Assembly (NCBI GenBank): GCA_902729315.2
Contig: LR746266.1
Location: 1,832,759 to 1,896,758, forward strand
Origin: Spirodela intermedia
Taxonomy: Eukaryota; Streptophyta; Magnoliopsida; Alismatales; Araceae
Reading direction: 5' to 3'
DNA: 64,000 bases
Shown here: positions 59,001 to 64,000 of the stretch, in pieces
How the letters are laid out: each line of letters opens with the position of its first letter
Position numbering within the stretch: the stretch's first letter is position 1
The notes under the pieces: model-generated
Database searches by the model: none
The model's input: the letters and a program-made list of their open reading frames with translations, nothing else
Told to the model about the DNA's origin: nothing
Made by a program: the position numbers and the translations under genes

Positions 59001-62000
59001 ATCCTGATATGATTTCTGCGATGAGATACCTATCTAGTTGTTTTTCTCTGTGATGATCACATAAGTTTTTACTTTTTTCTACATTGCGATGACTATATCA
59101 TGATACTGCATTCTGTACCGGAGTGTTTCAACGTTCTTATAGTTATCAAAGGATAATGTAAGAGAGCTCTGTTGGTACATGTTCTCGACATTCTATGCCA
59201 TGTTGTGTTTTATTGTAGCGTGCACATCTCTGAAAATAGTTTAGCTCTATTGGTACAAATTACTTGTCAGGAAACATTCTAATCTTCAATATTCAAAGTA
59301 TCCACAGAAAATACATGTTCTAATCAATGATGGGGTTCAAGGGTCTTAATAGATTATGACAGTGACATAAATTAATCAACAAAGGCATTTCACGGCATTA
59401 CAGTTCTAGAAGATCCATCACATGAATATTTCTCAAAGAAAGATTTTTTATTGTGAATTACTAAGTGTTTCCAATAGATCTGAGTTGATGATTAGATTCT
59501 GTTAGTAGATTGGACAGAGCTAAACTGTTTTTTTGGATTGTTGACAGTGGTGGCCTGGTGGTCTGGGGAAAGTCTCTACTCATGTTGTTGTGTACGCCAG
59601 ACTGGTCTCTGGTGGTCAGGAACATGGAATTTATGGTACAGTTTCTTTCCTGCTTAAACATCCAAGAACTGGTATCTTATCAATGTCTACAACAGAATGT
59701 AACTAGGTTCCTACTTCAGGTTTTATAGTCCAGTTACGGAGTTTAGATGATCATACACCTCTTCCTGGTATCATCATTGGTGATATTGGAACAAAGTTTG
59801 GCAGTGGCGCATACAATACTATGGACAATGGATTTGTATGTTTTAATCGTGTGCGCATACCAAGAAACCATATGTTGATGCGGTTTGTTCAACTAGACTT
59901 ATCTCTGTTTTCAAACTTTGTTATTTGCTTCTGTTAGCTCTAGGCTGAAACAAGATGGACATGTTATTGATGATTTCTTCATTATGTTTCATTTTATGTA
60001 ACTTCAGGTTTTGCCAAGTAACGAGAGAGGGGAATGTTTGTCTGTCTGATGTTCCAAAACAAATGGTTTATGGGACAATGGTTTATGTTCGTCAAACCAT
60101 TGTTTCAGATGCCTCATGGGCTTTATCTCGAGCTGTTTGTATTGCTGTGAGGTACAGTGCTATCAGAAGACAGTTTGGATCGCAGGATAGAGGAATTGAA
60201 ACTCAGGTATAATGATATCTATTTCAAGAACGTAAATGATTGAGTTATATTTTTGAACTTGCACTTTAGGATCACTATCTACTCTTCAGTGAAATTGAAA
60301 ATATAAATCTAAATGATGATAGATGTGGTTCCATCTTATGCATAATGCCATAAGTTTGCTGAAGGATACAGGTTCTTAATCAATTGTTAGTTATCTTTTA
60401 TATATGGAAGCCTGAATTGTCTTACCAGATGCATGGATACAGCTTCTTGACATGAGACGTGGCATACAACGTGACAGGAAGTATCAAAATCTGTGCAGAT
60501 CCTTGCATGTTCAACATAGTTACCTTAAAAAACAACATTTAGTGGCTTTTTGCATGAGTCCTGGAGTCTCTTTTGTTGTACGTTGATCATGTTAGTTGGA
60601 CTTTATTTTTTCCTTTTGTTGTAACTTCCTTTAATATTAAAGAATCTGTATGGGATGTGCAATATCGAATTAAGGCTCAATATCGATATTGAATGGTTTT
60701 TTGCTATATTCGCAGACAAAACTGCCCTAAGTGAGGATTTTGGGAGGGACAGGTAGTTCTTTTCTCGGTAAGAGGGAAAGAGGTATTAAGACTCAGGTTA
60801 GAGGGGGAAAGAGGGCATTGAGGAATGATTCTAGGGCAGCTGTGACTCAGGGAGAGCAGGGGGCTTCTCGAACGTCCCCTAACAACTCTAGCATTCTTTG
60901 GAGCCCAAGTTATGTTTTCTACTGATTAATCTTCATTTTCCTTCTACATCTTTCGTGTTTTCTGTTGGGATTGTCTGCTGAGATCTAGGGTCCTAAGGGG
61001 CACACACATCCACAACACGTTTATGGGAACTCTGATCCGTTCACCTTTTTAATGGCGAATCTAACGGTTGCAATTTAATTAAATGCTGAGGATATTCATT
61101 ACGCTTTTACTTATCAATTTCTGTGATGCTTTCTTTTTGACGCCAATATTCTTTTGTCATATCTTAGTTTCCCTGTTAGGACAAAGGAATATGAATTTTT
61201 GTGATTCCATGTCAGTGCTTATCTCTGTCTCTGATTCGTATACACTGTGCTGGCCATCTATTTTCGAGTGTTTACCGGGTGTTAAATTTAGTACTATGCT
61301 GCCTTTGGCACAGGTGCTCGATTACAAAACTCAGCAGAGCCGGCTCTTTCCACTACTAGCTTCCGCCTATGCCTTCAGGTTTGTTGGTGAGTGGCTAAAA
61401 TGGCTATACGCGGATGTTACAGAAAGGTTGCAAGCAAATGATTTCTCAACGCTGCCTGAAGCTCATGCATGCACGGCTGGCTTGAAGTCTTTGACAACAT
61501 CAGTCACTGCTGTAAGCCAGTTGCTGAACTATTTGTCCTCCATGTGGAATATTTGCCACTTAATCAGCAATCTTGATGAGTTGATTCTGACTTTCTGTCT
61601 TTGGGTTTATTTACTCTATTTCTCGAAAATTCGTATGCTTCTTCTATGATTTTTATTTTTCTGTCACTCCTAAGAGGATGTGTACTGAATGTTGTATGGC
61701 CTACTGACTTTTTCTGCTACGACCCAATACAATTAAGGACTTAATATAAATTTTGTTTATATTTTTATGCTCCTGAAAAAAATAACACAATCCAATGAAC
61801 CTTGTAAATTAGCCTCTAGACTGCTATTGTTTTATTTACCATTTTCATTATTATCCTTAGTAAGCAATGAACAACCTTTACAGTACTGTCTTCACTCCAT
61901 GATGATCTAATGACTTTTTACTAAGTCGAGACTAAGTTAAAGCGGTGGTCCGTTTTCTTCTCAATGTTTGCTCATCATTTTGACTACCTTTTCCTTACTA

Positions 62001-64000
62001 TATAATTGAATTACTTGTATTAGTTACTAATTTGCTTCTATCATTTTTTTTTCTGGTGAACTGGAAGTGTATTTCTGGAAGTTTTGCATGAACTAGAATT
62101 CATTCTCAGTTTCTTGTTTGAACTTGAGCCAATGGTCACCTGTTAATATTTGTTGATACTTTGGTACTCCCTCATTTACATAATAAAGTTACAGCGCGCC
62201 AACTAATAATATTGAATTTTGACTAAGGCAATGATAAATTGGGCAGTCTGATATTATCACTATGTAATCTTTTTCCTCTCCATCCTATAACTAGAGAATC
62301 CAACACAAGAGGGATGATCTTCTTGCTTTCTTCTTTGTCTGTGTTGGCGATTTGAAGGGGATTTTTGTCCTGAAATTTCATTTTGAACTTATATTGAGAT
62401 GAATGTCTGCTGAATTGATTTTTCGATCTATAACTTTTTTAGCCTTGGTATAATATTTTCGTTATGGACATCAAAAAATCTTTTTGTGGGGAATGCCAGT
62501 CGATTAACAATATCTGAAGGGATATCTCATACGGATAATTGTTGGCGGTTCACCAAACGATAGCAACCCAGATAATGTACTTTCACAACAGCTGCATTCT
62601 TCCCTGGAAAGAAAATGTGGACGATATTTGTACCTCTTTGAATTGATGGTGCACGTTCATTGACGTTTGCATTGTGGACTGCTTCAAAACGCTAGATGTA
62701 TATCTGAATAGCCTGAGCCTTGGATGATTATTCAGAATATGAACGCTGGCCATCTTAAGATAAGGATCCAAATTACCGTATCTCGGTCCTAAGGAAGTTC
62801 TTTTTACTTCTATCTTCATCTACTATCACTAAAGTAAAACATGAAATATGAATTGTGTACGACATATTTCATGTTTCAATGCCATTAACGTCCTATCATT
62901 CGGAAATAGATAGTTTGTACGTCTGTCAGTATCTGGGCATGGTTGGAGAAAAGTTCTTTTCAATTTCATTTTCCTTCATTTTGGCTCATTTGCAAACATC
63001 ATAAGTTATTTTAAGTTTTTTTTCCATGCTGATGCCGATTTTTTGAATTTTAGCGCGGACAGTTTCTGACATACAGACTCTTAATATAGTTATTGGTGCT
63101 GAAAGTTTCCAACTCAATTACTGAGAATAATAAACTTCGACCTTGCTCATTTTTGATTTCCTTTAAAATTTATCTTGTAATGACGTTTTACAAAATGTTT
63201 CATTGCAGGATGCAATTGAGGAATGCCGCAAACTCTGTGGTGGTCATGGTTATTTGTGTAGCAGTGGGCTCCCTGAATTGTTTGCTGTCTATGTTCCAGC
63301 CTGTACGTATGAAGGTGATAATGTGGTCTTGCTCTTGCAGGTTTGTTCGTGAATCCACATCTTTTCTTGTTAACTTCTGGCAAAGCCTGAAAATAAATTT
63401 TCTGGGACAAAGGCATATTAAACAGTTAGTTGGGGTGCTTTTTCGCTGTTATTTTGTTTGATGTTCTTAGAAAATTGTTTTTCCTTATTTATATCACGTC
63501 CTGTAACCAGTTCGACTATTGTACACCAAATATGATCTTGTGAAGCTCTCTTGCTCGCTCTACAAGGTAGAAGGAATCTTCTGAGAGTCACTTTGTGGTT
63601 TTTTGTGATTAGATGGCACAATTATGAACAGCGTTCCGCTCTGAGAAATGTTTTGTTTAAAGTAGCAACTGTTCTCTAGTCAACATTCCCTATTCGAGGC
63701 AATATTGTCATCTAAAACTAAAGGGAGCACTTATCCACGAACGACTAAACATCATAGCTATGCAGTTGATATCTATTCAGTTTCGTCATCTTACAGAAGA
63801 ATGGGACTGGGATCCTAAATCTTTGTCTCGTATATCATACGCTGCTGGAGATTCGGGTAATGATGATGTGATTTTTGGGACTTGGAATAATAAACTTGGC
63901 CAGGATTACAATGCATATTGTTCTATTTTCACGATTTCCACTTTCCACATCATCATGCGCTATAAAGATGAATTATGAATTTGGCCTTCGTTGATGTCAC
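53061..64000 (+). CDS. ACX1: Peroxisomal acyl-CoA oxidase 1, 3' part beyond the window
   Basis: Nine exons visible: 53061-53204, 53742-53850, 54629-54690, 58423-58632, 59548-59635, 59720-59882, 60008-60206, 61314-61511 and 63209-63340. They encode 435 residues in one frame; the usual length is about 664, so roughly a third lies past the right edge. The N-terminus ADERSKAQFDV matches plant ACX1. FAD-binding and substrate regions include GCYAQTELGHGSNVQG and WWPGGLGKVSTHVVVYARL. The catalytic glutamate is about Glu426 in ACTYEGDN. The enzyme oxidises medium- to long-chain acyl-CoA to trans-2-enoyl-CoA with H2O2 production, in peroxisomal beta-oxidation and in jasmonate synthesis. The peroxisome signal is not visible because the C-terminus is missing. 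Intron 3 is 3.7 kb and contains a small LTR element. No further exon found between 63341 and 64000. Confidence 0.94.
55613..55821 (+). repeat. Left LTR of the small element
   Basis: The shared end with the right LTR is GATAGAGGTTT...CTCTCAATTT(T)CTACA. The 5' half is much diverged, so the start at TGTTGAAG is a best guess. Confidence 0.6.
55822..55833 (+). promoter_or_regulatory. Primer-binding site (initiator Met tRNA type)
   Basis: TGGTATCAGAGC, exactly the sequence used by many plant LTR retrotransposons, placed directly after the left LTR. Confidence 0.85.
55848..56128 (+). repeat. Tandem duplication of ~141 bp
   Basis: Two adjacent copies, 55848-55988 and 55989-56128, differ at few positions (for example CTGCCCGGTGTC against CTGCCTGGTGTC). 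Each contains CTGGGGGAGTGCTGCC and CATCTGGCAATAGGCAGG. The second copy is one base shorter. Confidence 0.85.
56140..56440. repeat. 36-bp minisatellite
   Basis: About eight imperfect units of around 36 bases, each with a GAGTATCTTTGTCCAG-like start and a GGGTTT-like centre. The unit length is a multiple of 3, so the minus strand has a long open frame (56089-56517) with a 12-residue period around KDTRQRNKPSLD. I treat this as a repeat, not a gene. Confidence 0.8.
56794..56966 (+). repeat. Right LTR of the small element
   Basis: 173 bp from TGTTGGAAG to TTTCTACA, directly after a purine tract. It contains TTCCTTATATTAAGG, which may hold the element's TATA box. Confidence 0.8.

Noticed and set aside
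63760-63978. Open frame near the right edge as a further ACX1 exon
   Set aside because: No similarity to the expected next ACX1 segment and no suitable acceptor giving the right phase; the next exon must lie beyond the window.
850-64000. A lipid-metabolism gene cluster (PTPMT1, ceramide kinase, ACX1)
   Set aside because: The three act in different pathways, lie on different strands and are separated by unrelated genes; chance proximity is the simpler explanation.

Overview
The window is nuclear DNA of a flowering plant. The evidence is many short exons with GT-AG introns, plant-only protein families (vegetative-storage-type acid phosphatase, plant ceramide kinase, peroxisomal acyl-CoA oxidase 1), decayed LTR retrotransposons and AT-rich intergenic DNA. 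GC-rich first exons would fit a monocot, but I cannot fix the taxon. There are no operons, CRISPR arrays or bacterial features. All exon joins were read by eye from splice sites, reading phase and remembered family similarity, with no alignment software.

Layout: (1) 0.85-4.4 kb, + strand, a PTPMT1-type dual-specificity phosphatase. (2) 4.8-10.5 kb, - strand, a complete but dead Ty3/gypsy retrotransposon with two LTRs and a perfect 5-bp target duplication. (3) 11.1-14.1 kb, +, a secreted HAD-family acid phosphatase. (4) 14.4-19.3 kb, +, an AATF/BFR2-type ribosome-biogenesis protein in 12 exons, with site II promoter motifs upstream. (5) 20.1-25.6 kb, -, ceramide kinase in 13 exons, tail to tail with AATF, with an 84-nt GC-AG intron near its 3' end. 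(6) 26.4-34.6 kb, -, a triple-KH RNA-binding protein in 8 exons. (7) 34.6-43.6 kb, an AT-rich repeat desert with a pair of roughly 1.3-1.6 kb diverged direct repeats and a second Ty3/gypsy integrase relic. (8) 43.7-46.3 kb, -, a plant isoaspartyl peptidase/L-asparaginase, divergent from (9) 46.6-47.0 kb, +, a small membrane protein of unknown function. (10) 48.9-52.3 kb, -, a histidine-phosphatase (phosphoglycerate-mutase-like) protein, divergent from (11) 53.1 kb to the right edge, +, acyl-CoA oxidase 1, which runs out of the window. Its third intron carries a 1.35-kb non-autonomous LTR element.

The genes are ordinary single-copy housekeeping loci. Three act on lipids (PTPMT1 in phosphatidylglycerol synthesis, ceramide kinase in sphingolipid signalling, ACX1 in beta-oxidation and jasmonate synthesis), but they are on different strands and nothing indicates a functional cluster. 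I found no convincing new multi-gene system. The most interesting items are the in-frame, stop-free GC-AG intron of ceramide kinase, the small repeat-filled LTR element in ACX1, an unexplained antisense coding-like stretch inside the acid phosphatase intron, and the CpG asymmetry of the repeat pair.
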